Below, one piece after another: positions 11,324 to 22,711 of a stretch of DNA of 64,000 bases; the stretch's first letter is position 1; each line of letters opens with the position of its first letter. Source of the stretch: Ophiobolus disseminans (lineage: Eukaryota; Ascomycota; Dothideomycetes; Pleosporales; Phaeosphaeriaceae); the NCBI GenBank assembly GCA_010093685.1, contig MU006224.1, forward strand, positions 1,410,440 to 1,474,439. Reading direction: 5' to 3'. The notes beneath the pieces were generated by a model. It worked only from the letters and a program-made list of their open reading frames with translations. It ran no database searches and had not been told where the DNA came from. Position numbers and translations under genes: made by a program.

Positions 11324-11731
11324 CTTGCTGGCCGGCCCGCGTTGGATGCTGCTGCCGTTGTGGTTGTGATGTCTGGCTACTGCTGCACCTCGGCTTGCAC
11401 AGTCGCGCTAAGATAGCGATAAGACGTGTGCTGGAAGGCGGCCCGCATTTTCTCCGGGCCGCAGCTAGCGTCACGCCCACGGTTTTCTTCGAGCCTCTTG
11501 TTCTGCCCAAGTCCTGCTCACGCTCTCGGTCTCTCGGTCAAGCCGCACGGTCGCCTTTCAATTCTCTGCCCGTCGTCCTTCTCCGTCCCCCCACACCCGC
11601 TCCCGCTGCGTGCGCCCCCACAGTCTGCCCTCCAACGACCGCCAACCACGACCAAACAACAGCCCGTTGACCCAGACTCGCGACCACCAGCACCCTTGGC
11701 CCAAACCTGTGACTTTGACTAGTCATCAGCA
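11324..11731. promoter_or_regulatory. Divergent promoter region, DAL3 / eIF2A
   Basis: A 408-bp space between two divergent starts. The eIF2A-proximal half is rich in CT on the plus strand, the usual fungal leader composition. I see no clear TATA box. No specific regulator site is claimed. Confidence 0.4.
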
Positions 11732-13946
11732 ATGGCGGCTCCCACACAGCTGGCCTTCCGCACCTCCAAGGGCATCGGGCTCTTCAATGCCGCCCCCGTC
11801 TACGAGCCTCTGCCGGGCTTCCAGCGGCCCGAAGGCAACCTGCGCTGCTGCTGCTACTCGCCCGACAGCCGGTACTTTGCCTGGGCCTCGCCCGAGCACG
11901 TGTCCGTCATCGACGCCTCGCTCGGTCACGTCGTCACCACGCTGCCCACGCCCAACGTCTTCGAGCTGGGCTTCTCGCCCCTCGGCACCTACATCATCAC
12001 GTGGCAGCGCCCCGCGAAAGACGAAGAGGGCAATGCCGTGAAGAACCTCAAGGTCTGGCGGACCGTGACGGACGAAGCCGAGGACGACCAGGACCGCGCC
12101 GTCGTGGGCGAGTACGTGCAAAAGAACCAGTACGGCTGGAACCTGCAGTACACGTCGGACGAGATGTTCTGCGCGCGCTCTGTCACCAACGAGGTCCAGA
12201 TCTACCAGTCGCACGACCTGCGCACCGTCTGGAACAAGCTGCGCGTCGAGGGCGTTGCCGACTTTGCGCTGTCGCCCGGCAAAAACCATTCAGTTGCTGT
12301 TTTTGTCCCGGAGCGCAAGGTACATTTCTGTCCTGAAAATGGCAGTATTCTGGCTAACAATACCACAGGGCATGCCCGCGGCCGTCAAGGTCTTCCAGGT
12401 CCCCCAGTTCGCCGCGCCCGTCTCGCAGAAGACGTTCTACAAGGGCGACAAGGTCCAGCTCAAGTGGAACGCCCTGGGCACCAGCTTGATCGTCCTGGCT
12501 AACACCGAGGTCGACAAGACGAACAAGAGCTACTACGGCGAGACCAACATGTACATCCTCAGCGCCAACGGCTCCTTCGACTCCCGCATCACCCTCGACA
12601 AGGAGGGCCCCATCCACGACGTCTCGTGGTCGCCCAACTCCAACGAGTTTGGCGTCGTGTACGGCTACATGCCCGCCAAGACGACCATCTTCAACGCCCG
12701 CGCAGTGCCCCAGCACACGTTCGATCTAGGCCCGCGCAACACGATCCTTTTCTCTCCCCACGGGCGCTTTGTCCTGGTGGCCGGTTTTGGAAATCTGGCG
12801 GGCGACATGGACATTTACGATCTTGAGAAGAACTACGCAAAAGTGTGCACCATCAAGGCCGCCAACTGCACCTACTGCGAGTGGAGCCCCGACGGCCAGC
12901 ATATTCTTACCGCCACCACCAGCCCGCGTCTGCGTGTCGACAACGGCGTACGCATCTACCACATCGGTGGAGGGCTCATGTACAACGAAGAAATGACCGA
13001 GATGTACCACGTCACTTGGCGGCCGCAGTACCCCGAAACTCATCCCTTGGGCGACCCGCTCAACCCTATGCCGACGCCACACCCCTCGGCTCTCGCATTC
13101 TTGAGTACCCAGAAGACGCCGTCGAAGCCCGCTGGTGCCTACCGTCCACCTGGAGCGCGCGGAACTACAACACCGTTGCTGTTCAAGCGTGAGGACGAGG
13201 GTGGCGCGGCGTACACCAACACGGGCGTCTCTTCGACCAATGTCGGCTTTCAGAATGGGTTTGGCAAGCCTCGCCGTCGCGAAGTCCCTGGTGCAGAAAC
13301 TGCCGATACACTCCCCCCAGGTGCTGCTCCTGGCGGCGGGGTTAGTCTGACTGGAACTGGTGACGGTGATGGAGAGCTTTCCAAGGCTGCCTTGAAGAAT
13401 AAAAAGAAGCGTGAGGCGAAGAAAGCCCGCGAGGCTGCAGACAAGGCGGCAGGTCTCGCTGCTGATGGCATTAATCCTCCATCAGGCCCCGCAAGCGCTG
13501 GTCGCAGCCCCGAACGTCGCAACGACCGCGGCCACCAGCGCAGCCCAAGCAAAAACGGCAACGCAGGATACTCCCAAGGACGGAGCCCAAGCCAGCAGCG
13601 CAATTATGGGTCCAGCCCACACCGTAACCCCGGCCAAGACGGACATCACCGCCAGATGATGGGCGGTCCGCTACACCACCAACGCGCACGCTCTGGCCAG
13701 GCTGCTCCACCCCCACCGATCCAAACGGAGAACCAGGGCCCCGCTCCTGACCTCACAGTCACCAGCCCCGGTGATGGCAACCCCGCGGACAAGAAGATGC
13801 GTGGCCTGTTGAAGAAGATGCGCGCGATTGACGAGCTCAAGATGCGGCAGGCTGGTGGAGAGAAATTGGAGGACACACAAGTCAAGAAGATTGCGACCGA
13901 GGAGCAAATCAGGAAGGAACTCAACGCTATTGGCTTCACTGGATAG
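11732..13946 (+). CDS. EIF2A: Eukaryotic translation initiation factor 2A
   Basis: Non-canonical initiation factor that can deliver initiator tRNA to the 40S subunit. Two exons, 11732-12319 and 12369-13946, with a 49-nt intron, give 721 aa. The N-terminal part is a WD-type beta propeller, with blades readable as CYSPDSRYFAWASPEHVSVI, FELGFSPLGTYIITW, DVSWSPNSNEFGVVYGYMPA, LFSPHGRFVLVAGFGNLAG and CEWSPDGQHILTATTSPRL. A long basic, Gln/Pro/Gly-rich linker follows, then the C-terminal helical segment with MRGLLKKMRAIDELKMRQA, the part linked to Met-tRNA and mRNA binding in the family. Start context and the divergent promoter agree with a housekeeping gene. Confidence 0.95.
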
Positions 13947-14649
13947 AACCACATAGAAGCCATATTGCGTAGGCGTCCTCTCCTCACCGAGTCGTAAGTT
14001 TGGCCCGGCACGGCTGTGTGACGTGTGGCATGTGTTGATCAAAAGCGCACTTTGGATCTGGTTACGCAGTGTAGTTGCTAGTTTTAGTAATACCCTACCA
14101 ACCATTGTTCAAACTCGAAAATCCAACAAGTCAGATGTTCTTTGCTTGCAAACCATTGTTTTTATTACTTTCTTGACTTGTGTGTGTGGTGATTGCATGC
14201 TACGCTGGTTACGTGCTGATACTAGATAGTGAGTTGTTTGTTATGGCACAAAGGGTATGTTGATAGGATTGGATCGGACTGAGCTGGGCTGGGCTGAGTT
14301 GCGAGGTGCAGAGTGAATGTGGGCCGTGCTTGAGCCTTGCCCTTTGGGATCGTTACAATGGAGTCTGGTTAGGTATGTGCTATTGTGAATGAGGACTTAT
14401 GCGTCGTATGGTTACGAGGTTTTGAAATGAAATATTGGGGGGTGTGTCTTCGACACTGTGGTTATGGATGGTTCCAACGACGGAGCTGTGAGCGAGCGAG
14501 CGAATGAGGATGGCGTGAAAGATGATAGGTAGACGGACAAATAGTTCAATTGGTATAAGACTTCCTTCCAATCGTCCAGCATCTTTGAGAACGATGGCAA
14601 GGTCATGCTCATCATAATGCAATGTGAACGCCAGCATCCATCCCACTGC
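13947..14649. other. Intergenic between convergent eIF2A and SprT-like genes
   Basis: About 700 bp of simple, partly T- and GT-rich sequence, including short runs such as GGGCTGGGCTGAG near 14286. Only frames under 90 codons occur and none is recognisable. Probably two 3' untranslated regions. Confidence 0.5.
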
Positions 14650-16860
14650 TCAAATCCTCAAAGCATCCAACGCATCTTCCAAACCCCCCACAGCATCCCT
14701 CCCCTTCAACGCCTGCACCTCCCTATACTCCCTCGCCACCTCCTCCACAACCCTCCCCATCTGCCCACTCTCCCCCCTCGCCTCCAACCCCCTCTTAACC
14801 CTCGCAAAATTCGCCTTAACAAAGAGCTGATACTCGCTCTTCTCGCCCTTGTCCCCCTTCGCCCTTGGCGCCGGCTTCGTCTGCACGAGGCGGCCCTTGC
14901 ACCTTCCACAAGAATGCCTCACCGTATCCACGCTCTTGCTGTGCCGCTTGAATTCGTATCCGCATTCCACGCACTCCCACACGTACTTGTACTCGATGGC
15001 ATAACTATGCTTGGTCGTAACCTGCACGCCCCTGTGCGCAAAAGCCTCGCTCGCCACGCGTCCCCAGGCCTTGAACTCCACTCCATGCGGATTATTCCTG
15101 ACGCCCGAGAGCATGAACGTGGTGAGGTGGCAGAACTCGTGCGCGAGCACATTGTACAGGCGCTCCGGGGTGTCTATGATTTTGAGCGCGAGTTCAATGC
15201 TGCAGTGGTGCCGGATCGTTGTCTCGACGTCCGTGGGTAGTGGGCCCTTGCGCAGCCGGATTTGCTCGCGGCGCCAGTTTGCGCGGCCGGCGGTCGTTTT
15301 CAGCGTGTTGGACCAGACGAGGTGGATTCCGCCGGTTGCTTTGGAGAGGGCGTGGATGCGGCCTTGCGAGACGGTTGCGTCGAGCTCGAGGAGGAAGGCT
15401 TCTGCCATTGCTGCCCGTTGGGAGACAAACTCTTTGCGTTGGGAGCGTACCTCTTTTACATTCGGGGAGGCTGTTTCTAGGGCGGGCTTCTTCTTGGCGG
15501 GGCTGTGAGGTTGGCTGTCTTTCTTTTTGCGCGGACTTGTGGATGGGCTTGGGCATTCGGCATCGCAGCTTTCATCGTCCAGAGATATGCCTTCCATCAT
15601 CTTCGCAATGTCCTCGCGCCACTTCTGCTTCTTGGGCGAGACGAGCGGCTTTGATGGAGAGTGGCGCTCATTCCACTCGTTGACGATTTCGGGATTCCAG
15701 AAAGCGTCCAGACTAGGCCGTAGACCTGGTGCCTTTGGAATTGCGGGCTTCTTTTTCGATGGAGACACGAGCTTTGATGGGCTAGGAGGCGCAAGAGGCG
15801 GAGTGACAGGGCGCGACATAGGAGGGGCTTTTATAGGCGACTTGAGCTTAGTAGGCGTCGGCGAATATGCCAGGATAGCGAGTCCACCGTTGGATGATGC
15901 TGTTTGTGGGCGTGAAGAGGCGAAGGAAGCTGATCGCATGCGAGTTGAAGGCGCCAGAGGTGGAGCGGCGAAAGACGCTGGTGCTTCAGGCGAGCTGGTG
16001 AGGTCGATGACTTGTTGTGCCCAATTTGATATCGTGCTATGCCCTTTCCTGTGCGGAAGCCGCATCGACGTCAGGGGTTGTGGGTCTTTCACAGCTACAT
16101 CCTGCTGCTCCTCGACATTCTTGTGCTCCTTGCAAACTTCAAAATCAGAATCAGACTGGACGAGCCGTGTCTGCACTCTTTTCCGTCTTTGTCGTACATG
16201 CACGACTGGGCCCTCATCCTCGTCATCGCTCATTTCCACCACAAGAACATCCTCCTTGTCTTGGGGCGTTGCCTCTTCGTCTCCACACCACAGGCTAGTC
16301 TCCGCATCTTCTTCTACCTCCATCGGGTCCTCTCTTGTCGTGTCTTTCCTCAGTGAAGATTCCCGTACCTCTTCCTCTTCAACAACATCGATCTTGGCCC
16401 TGCTTGCCTGTTTCTTAACCACACTCTTCGCCAGAGTCTTTGCATATAGCAAGTTCGTCTTTTTGCCAACATCTGTGTCCATTGTTCCGCTACGCACTCT
16501 CCGTTCCCTTTGCCTCTTCTCCGGGCTCGCTAGGCTTTCGTCGCTCATTTTTCTAAGCAACCGGCTGTTGCTCTCTACCGGCCGTAGTACACGTTGTTTC
16601 CGCAGTGTAAGCGCATCAGATGTGGCCGCTTTACTAAGGCCATCCAACGACTTCTCTACATCTTGAACAGATGCGTTTGCGTATCGTGGCTCGCGTTTCG
16701 ATGACTTTGGGACAAGCGTCACATTCTCCTCGTCCGCTGAAGATATAGAGTGGGTCCGAGTAGTCTTCCTAGGACTCGATCGTGTCGCTCTTGTCGCTCT
16801 TATCGGGTTTGGCATAAAGGTGGTCGGCTCGTTTGGGCTCGGTTTGCGTAATCGAGCCAT
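14650..16860 (-). CDS. SprT-family metalloprotease of GCNA/ACRC type
   Basis: Predicted nuclear protease for DNA-protein crosslinks. One exon; the chosen start (MARLRKPS, 16860) gives 736 aa, and an upstream in-frame ATG at 17019 would add 53 residues. The architecture matches animal GCNA: a long disordered acidic and Ser/Pro-rich N-terminus (1-490); a SprT domain with zinc-protease HEFCH at 574-578 and a third His near 592; a zinc ribbon with Cys 630/633 and 651/654; and a C-terminal HMG-like helix start KSEYQLFVKANFARVKRG near 673. The disordered part contains hydrophobic-then-acidic patches, such as DVLVVEMSDDEDEG and KIDVVEEEEV, resembling SUMO-interaction motifs. Protease fold and zinc ribbon are clear; the SUMO link is inference. 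Confidence 0.85.
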   Translation of the reverse strand: MARLRKPSPNEPTTFMPNPIRATRATRSSPRKTTRTHSISSADEENVTLVPKSSKREPRYANASVQDVEKSLDGLSKAATSDALTLRKQRVLRPVESNSRLLRKMSDESLASPEKRQRERRVRSGTMDTDVGKKTNLLYAKTLAKSVVKKQASRAKIDVVEEEEVRESSLRKDTTREDPMEVEEDAETSLWCGDEEATPQDKEDVLVVEMSDDEDEGPVVHVRQRRKRVQTRLVQSDSDFEVCKEHKNVEEQQDVAVKDPQPLTSMRLPHRKGHSTISNWAQQVIDLTSSPEAPASFAAPPLAPSTRMRSASFASSRPQTASSNGGLAILAYSPTPTKLKSPIKAPPMSRPVTPPLAPPSPSKLVSPSKKKPAIPKAPGLRPSLDAFWNPEIVNEWNERHSPSKPLVSPKKQKWREDIAKMMEGISLDDESCDAECPSPSTSPRKKKDSQPHSPAKKKPALETASPNVKEVRSQRKEFVSQRAAMAEAFLLELDATVSQGRIHALSKATGGIHLVWSNTLKTTAGRANWRREQIRLRKGPLPTDVETTIRHHCSIELALKIIDTPERLYNVLAHEFCHLTTFMLSGVRNNPHGVEFKAWGRVASEAFAHRGVQVTTKHSYAIEYKYVWECVECGYEFKRHSKSVDTVRHSCGRCKGRLVQTKPAPRAKGDKGEKSEYQLFVKANFARVKRGLEARGESGQMGRVVEEVAREYREVQALKGRDAVGGLEDALDALRI

Positions 16861-17293
16861 TGCAGCGTGTACGTACGCAGTTAGTCGGTGTACTATTGGG
16901 TTGTATCTCAAAAGAAATATCCGCTCAAGGATATTAGATACTTGGATGGCCCTGACGTCGGTCGTGTTTATTATTGGTCGTTGTCCAGGCGATCCACGAT
17001 TGCGCACAGACCTGCGCACCTACCAACATACACTTCACATCCTGTCACACGTTGAAGAGAGAAAATATCAAGTCGTACATTGCAGGCTAATCTGTCACAA
17101 ATACAAGCAACCCAATGGAGCCGGGCAATATCCTGCGACAATCATTTGAGATCGTTCCGCTCCTGCGCTACTTGTCCTCCCCAGTAGCCTGGTAGCTTTG
17201 TTCTTTCCATGTTCGTGAGGAAGTCTGGGTATTCATCCTGTATCTACATCCCCAGTCGGTATAAATCCATCCCGTTCAAGTGGTACTTTGCGT
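16861..17293. other. Intergenic between GCNA-like promoter and aconitase 3' end
   Basis: Holds the promoter of the minus-strand SprT gene and the 3' region of aconitase. No further gene was seen. Confidence 0.5.
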
Positions 17294-19889
17294 TTATTTC
17301 TTGGCTGCCTTGGCCATGGTGTTTAGTGCGCTGCCGTTCTTGAACCATTCAATTTGACCCTCATTGAAGGTGTGTGATAGCTTGATGTCAAACGCCTTGC
17401 CACCATCGGCGGGGTGAACGGTCATGGTCATGGGCCTGTCGACAGCGAGCTCAGTGCAGGCAAGGTCGATCTTGTCGTTGGGGCCAATCTTGTCGTAGTC
17501 GGCGTGTTCGGAGAAAACAAGAGGAAGCATGCCCTGCTTCTTCAAGTTGGTCTCGTGCTGCAAACTGTTAGCCAGACGCTTTGATACAACTGGATGGTGG
17601 ACTCACAATACGGGCGAAGGACCGGACAATAATAGCGAGACCTCCCAAATGCCTAGGCTCGAGAGCAGCGTGCTCACGAGAAGAGCCCTCGCCGTAGTTC
17701 CAGTCACCGACAACGACCCACTTGATGCCGTGCTTCTTGTAATCACGGGCCACGTCAGGGACGGCACCGTAATCACCGTTGAGAGAGTTCTTAACCTTAT
17801 TGGCCTCGCCATTCTCGGCGTTGATAGCGCCGATAAGCATGTTGTTTGAGATGTTGTCCAAATGTCCACGGTACTTCAACCACGGACCGGCCATGGAGAT
17901 GTGATCGGTGGTGGTCTTGCCCTGGGTCTTGATGAGGATGGGCAGATCCTTTGCGTCTTTGCCGTTCCAGGCGTCAAATGGCTCGAGGAGCTGGAGACGG
18001 TCAGAGGTGGGAGAGACAGCGACGGAGACGGACGAGCGGTCCTCGGGAGGGTGCTGGTAGGTGTCCTGTCCTGGGTCGTAGCCGTTGCTGGGCAGACCCT
18101 GGCCAGAAGGTTCCTTGAGCTTGAACTCCTTGCCGTTTGCGTCTTTCAGGGTGTCAGTCAAGGGGTTGAAGTTCAAGGTTCCTGCAATGGTCATGGCAAC
18201 AACCAGGTCGGGGGAGGTGACGAAAGAGTGGGTGGCGGGGTTGGCATCGTTACGTCCGGTGAAGTTACGGTTGTAGGACGAGATGATGGAGTTGGCAGTG
18301 CCCTTCTTGACATCCTTGCGATCCCTACAAGGTCTCCAGTCAGTGCTTGTTTCACAATCACGTCGTGCAGTCAAAATCTCACCATTGTCCAATACACGGT
18401 CCGCAGGCGTTGGCCAGGACCATTCCTCCAAACTCCTCGAACGTCTTGAGCTGTCCGTCGCGCTCGATGGTGGCGCGGATCTGTTCTGAACCAGGGGTGA
18501 CGGTGAAGAGCGACTTGGCCTTGATGCCGTGGTCCATGGCGTCCTGCGCAATGGACGCAGCACGGGTCATGTCCTCGTACGAAGAGTTGGTGCAGGAACC
18601 GATGAGACCAACCTTGAGCTCTTCGGGCCACTTGTTCGCCTTGACGGCCTCCTTGAATTTGCTGATGGGTGTGGCGAGATCAGGCGTGAAGGGGCCGTTG
18701 ATGTGGGGCTCGAGCTCGGAAAGGTTGATCTCGATGAGCTCGTCGTACTCGGCACCCTCGTCCTCGCGAAGCTCCTGAGCATACTCGCGAGAGAAGTCAC
18801 CAATGTCCTTGCGCTTGGTAGCGGCGAGGTAGTCGTACATGCGGTCGTTGAAGGGGAACACCGACGTAGTGGCACCGATCTCAGCTGGATGGAGGTGTTA
18901 GTACATGGAGATTTTTATATCATGCTGCAAGTCACGTACCTCCCATGTTGCAGATTGTGGCCATGCCCGTGCAGGACAGGGTCTCAGTTCCAGGGCCATG
19001 GTACTCGACAATGGCACCAGTTCCACCCTTGACGGTGAGGATGCCAGCGACCTTGAGAATAATATCTGAAGGAGTTAGCTTGTTCTTGTTTGGAGCTTCG
19101 CTATAGTGGGGCGTATATCCTCGGCTATTCACGAAGCACATGTCTGAACATACCCTTGGGCGCGGTCCAGCCAGAAAGCTGGCCGGTAAGCTTGACACCA
19201 ATGACCTTGGGCGCCTTGAGCTCCCAGGGAAGACCAGCCATGACATCGACGGCATCGGCACCACCGACACCGATGGCGGCCATGCCAAGACCACCAGCGT
19301 TGGGAGTGTGCGAGTCAGTTCCGATGAGGAGAGCACCAGGAAAAGCGTAGTTCTCGAGCACGATCTGGTGGATGATGCCAGAGCCGGGCTTCCAGAAACC
19401 GATGTTGTACTTTGCGCAGGACGTAGCCAGGAAGTTGTACACTTCCTTGTTGATGTCCTGGGCGCGGGCCAGATCCTTTGCGCCGCCCACCTGGGCCTCG
19501 ATGAGATGGTCACAGTGGACCGTCGTGGGCGTGGCAACCGAGGGCATGCCGGCCGACATGAACTGCAGGATGGCCATCTGGGCGGTGGCATCCTGGCAGG
19601 CGACACGGTCGGGGCGCAGCTTGAGGTAGCTCTTGCCGCGCTCAATCTCCTGGCCGTGGGGATCGTCCAAGTGCGAGTAGAGGATCTTCTCGGCAAAGGT
19701 GAGGGGGCGGTTCAGGCGGCCGCGCACAATCTGGAGGTTCTCGCTCATCTTCTTGTAGTTGATGTAGTGGCCCTTCTCCCAGTTGGTCATTTCGACCTTG
19801 CGGGACAGCGGAGCATCGCTGACGGTGGCCAATTGCCTGCGCGAAGCAAGGCTCTGGCCTAGGCGGCCGAGCCTCGAGAACTTCTGCAT
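17294..19889 (-). CDS. ACO1: Mitochondrial aconitate hydratase
   Basis: Interconverts citrate and isocitrate in the TCA cycle, with a [4Fe-4S] cluster. Five exons: 19889-19154, 19065-18940, 18884-18383, 18324-17607 and 17557-17294, giving 781 aa, the usual length. The frame closes at every junction. The N-terminus (MQKFSRLGRLGQSLASRRQL) is basic and lacks acids, a mitochondrial presequence. Cluster ligands are in SCTNSSYEDM and ANACGPCIGQW. Substrate-site motifs include ATPTTVHCDHL, LIGTDSHTPNAGGLGM and, in the swivel domain, GDWNYGEGSSREHAALEP. It is divergent from the Bud20 gene. A CCAAT box on the coding strand about 118 nt upstream fits CBC/Hap control seen for fungal respiratory and iron-sulfur genes. 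Confidence 0.97.
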
Positions 19890-20006
19890 CGTGTGTGGAG
19901 AGATTGGGAGGTGTGGAGGGGAAGAGGGATGGAGAGAAGCGGCGGGCAGAAACGTCAGAAGCTGCCACACGCCGGCCGATAACTAATGGCGATCAGAAGG
20001 CCGCTG

Positions 20007-20011
20007 ATTGG
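20007..20011 (-). promoter_or_regulatory. CCAAT box upstream of aconitase
   Basis: CCAATCAGCGG on the minus strand fits the CCAAT-binding complex consensus (CCAAT followed by C/G and a purine) and lies about 118-122 nt before the aconitase ATG. CBC/HapX control of aconitase by iron is known in Aspergillus; use of this site here is inferred. Confidence 0.4.
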
Positions 20012-20558
20012 CTGTAGAGGCGTAAAGGCACGGATGCAGCTTCGAGCGGAAGACCTCGGCGTCAAAGAAACACCCCGGCAACAATCTCCCGGTGGCCCGC
20101 TTCGCGTGAAGCGGTGTGTGTGCTGCTGGAGAAAAGTGGATGCTGTTATGGGAGTGCAATTGGCGTCGTGAGGGCGTCGAGGAGGCCATATTGATGCTGT
20201 CCGCGGATGAGGGGAGCTCGAGGTTGCTGCCCGGTGACGCCATTCCCCCGCGCTCCTTCCTTTTGGCGTCGCGAACGCCAAACTCGCTTCACGTGCGATA
20301 AGCGCACCATCATGCCCACCACCTGGGCAGCATCGTGGCAGCGCAAAACGTTCTGAATACCTGCAAACCTTCAGACTTGCAGACCTGTACGGTATCCTGA
20401 TAATCCACAGCAATAGCCGAGTGCATACTGCCGGCCAAGGCCTAGGCTGTGAGGTCCCCAAATTTTCAACGTCTGCAGGCCAATTGCACGGGCCACACTG
20501 CGCATCTTTGCAGGTGCCGAGCGGCCGCGGATTCAGCCCGTCCGACACGCACAACACG
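20012..20558. promoter_or_regulatory. Divergent promoter region, ACO1 / BUD20
   Basis: With the CCAAT box just described, this forms the 669-bp gap between the two divergent starts. It contains a CACGTG core near 20290. No other specific element is claimed. Confidence 0.35.
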
Positions 20559-20966
20559 ATGCCAGCCATTCGGGGACAAAACTCCAAGAAGAAGACGCGC
20601 CGCCACACGCGCGACCTCGACCAGGTGCACGCCGACCTGCACGACGAAAAGCATCTCGCCGAGTTCAAGGATGCGAAGCCCATAGAGGACTTGCCCGGCC
20701 TGGGCCAGCATTACTGCAAGGAATGCGCAAAGTTCTTCGAGAGCGAGACCAACTTCACGTCGCATCAGAAGGGCAAAGTGCACAAGCGGAGGTACGTTGC
20801 GTGGTGTGTCATCACAGTCGGCGCATGCTAACATCTCTGCAGAGTCAAGGCACTGCGCGACAAACCCTACTCCCAGAAGGAAGCCGAGGCAGCCACAGGC
20901 CTGACCACCGACAACGGCAAGCGCACGACCACACTGATGGAGGTGGATGACGGGGCGGTGGCTTAG
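20559..20966 (+). CDS. BUD20: Bud20/ZNF593-type C2H2 zinc-finger protein
   Basis: Shuttling factor needed for export of the pre-60S ribosomal subunit in yeast. Two exons, 20559-20791 and 20843-20966, give 118 aa, the normal size. The N-terminus is strongly basic (NSKKKTRRHTRDLDQVHADL), the family nuclear signal. A single long-spaced finger follows: HYCKECAKFFESETNFTSH with GKVHKRR, and the intron splits the codon after the last Arg pair. The tail reads VKALRDKPYSQKEAEAATG, as in relatives. Confidence 0.93.
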
Positions 20967-21281
20967 ACATGTATCGGCAGGTTCCTACAGGCAGACAGAG
21001 AGTGAGGGTTGCTGTGGAGCACATGCATTGCAGGGCGTTCAAAATGTAGACGGCACAAAAAGTTCAAATGATACCCCAGATCAACTTACTACCAATGAAA
21101 CCATGACCATCATTCAATAGACATCTGCCGTGTGCTGTGTTGGCACCAGGTACCCGTTTGTCGTGCTGCCTGAAGTTGCCTAACGGCTACCTGCCACAGC
21201 AAAACCTCACCACATGAACATATAAACCACCACAACATGCGCGCTCAATAACCAAACCTCACATCACACATCCCCACCACC
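20967..21281. other. Intergenic between BUD20 and MOG1
   Basis: About 315 bp with the BUD20 3' region and the MOG1 promoter; a TATA box is listed separately. No gene seen. Confidence 0.5.
21221..21226 (+). promoter_or_regulatory. TATA box of the MOG1 gene
   Basis: TATAAA lies 56-61 nt upstream of the ATG and precedes a CA-rich leader. Confidence 0.4.
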
Positions 21282-22004
21282 ATGTCCTTCACAAACACCC
21301 CCCTCTACGGCGGCGCACTAACCGTCGACCTGCCCTCCAACTTCGCCGACACCAGGTCCGTCCCCCAAAAAAATCCCAACCGCCACGCCATACTAACTCC
21401 AACACAGCCAAATCCGCGAAGTCCCCGACCACCAAGAAGTCTACCTCGACACGGACGGCTACTCGTCCATCGTGATCGAGATTCTCGAATACGTCGACAA
21501 GCCCAGCGACGAAGCGGCGCTGCAGTACCATTTCGCCGACCTGGTAGATGGCACGGGCGACAGCACCACGATTTTGAAGCAAGAGCGAGTGGAATTCGGG
21601 GACAATGGGCTGCGGTAAGTTACCCCAAAATTCTCCCCACTTCATTCCATTCAACGAACAGGGCACGTGACCGTCAACATCAAGCTCGAGTACATGATTG
21701 TTGAAAAGCTGCTAACACCCGACGTAGGGACAAGCCCGCCCTCGCCCTCACTTTCATCCAAACGCCCGCTTCCCCCCCGCCAAAGCGCAAGACTCCCGAG
21801 TTCGTGTACATCCACCTCCTGCTGCTGCGCTTGAAAGAGCAGGGCTCGGACGTCGTGGTCTCGGTGAATGTTCCGCATTACAAGGGCGAGTATGAGGAAG
21901 CGAAAGAGGGTGAGGATACGCGGCTAATGAAGGATGGTTGGGCGGTGAGAGAGAGGGTACGGGAGACGTTGAGGGTGGTGGAGTGGGGGCTGTTTGGGGG
22001 ATAG
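21282..22004 (+). CDS. MOG1: Mog1 (Ran-binding nuclear import factor)
   Basis: Binds Gsp1/Ran and promotes nucleotide release in nuclear transport. Three exons are inferred: 21282-21355, 21408-21614 and 21728-22004, 185 aa. Family features are the start PLYGGALTVDLPSNFAD, then QIREVPDHQEVYLDTDGYSS, and the C-terminal strand FVYIHLLLLRLKEQGSDVVV followed by SVNVPHY. The first donor is a weak GTCCGT but its splice is in phase with conserved residues. The second intron (113 nt) holds a nearer AG that would lead to the wrong frame, so I chose the distal acceptor after GACGTAG. That choice is less certain than the rest. Confidence 0.85.
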
Positions 22005-22711
22005 GGACGTGGGTGGGGGTACTAGTTGAAGGAGGAATCGGTGGGAGAGAAGGTCAGGGTGTACAAGGCATGATGTTGGGGACGTTGGAGCTGTTTAATA
22101 CTTAGGCGAGATTGTAGGGGTCATGATATTCATTCTGTTCTACTTTACTTATCCCAGGCATCGTTCTTCTGTTTTGTCCCGCTCGTGCAATGCCGAACTA
22201 TACGAAGGAGCTCGATATTTGGTGATGCACCACCAGTAGGTAGGATCTTAACAGGAAGCCTGTATATTCTCGCAGCACTATAAAGGAGTGAATAAATCTT
22301 GATGAAGATGTAAAGATAGACATGCCTTTGTATTATGGAATAGTCTTCTAGGATTAAACGATCATATAGTATTCCTAGGTCTATTGTATAGTCGCACGTC
22401 AGTGCATCGCCAAATATGAGCTCCATCGTACACATCAATTTCCGAGACTGATCGTCAGTTATATAGACAGCATAGTTCAGCCTGATATGTTATTCACTTT
22501 CCGTATGGTTGTCAAATTGTACATCGAGAGCGAAACTGAAAAAGTCCAGTCTTCGCCATGCAGCCGCCCACCATGGTATCCCTAGGTAATTCGTTGGCAA
22601 GAAAACTGAACATCGAAGATAAATCACCACAACACCACCATCATCACTCATATCTTGCTGCTCATACACCATACCGTCGCTTTCAAAGCACATTAAAACA
22701 GCGCCCAGTTG
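22005..22711. other. AT-rich intergenic stretch
   Basis: Between the MOG1 and Spt10-like 3' ends. From about 22,090 to 22,500 the sequence is TA-rich with many TATA/CTAGG words and no open frame of note. This looks like an old mutated (RIP-like) repeat, but I cannot name the element. Confidence 0.4.

Noticed and set aside
10442..11416. 324-codon plus-strand frame opposite the ureidoglycolate lyase
   Set aside because: Antisense shadow; its translation is Gly/Arg/Val-rich and unlike any family, while the minus-strand product is clear.
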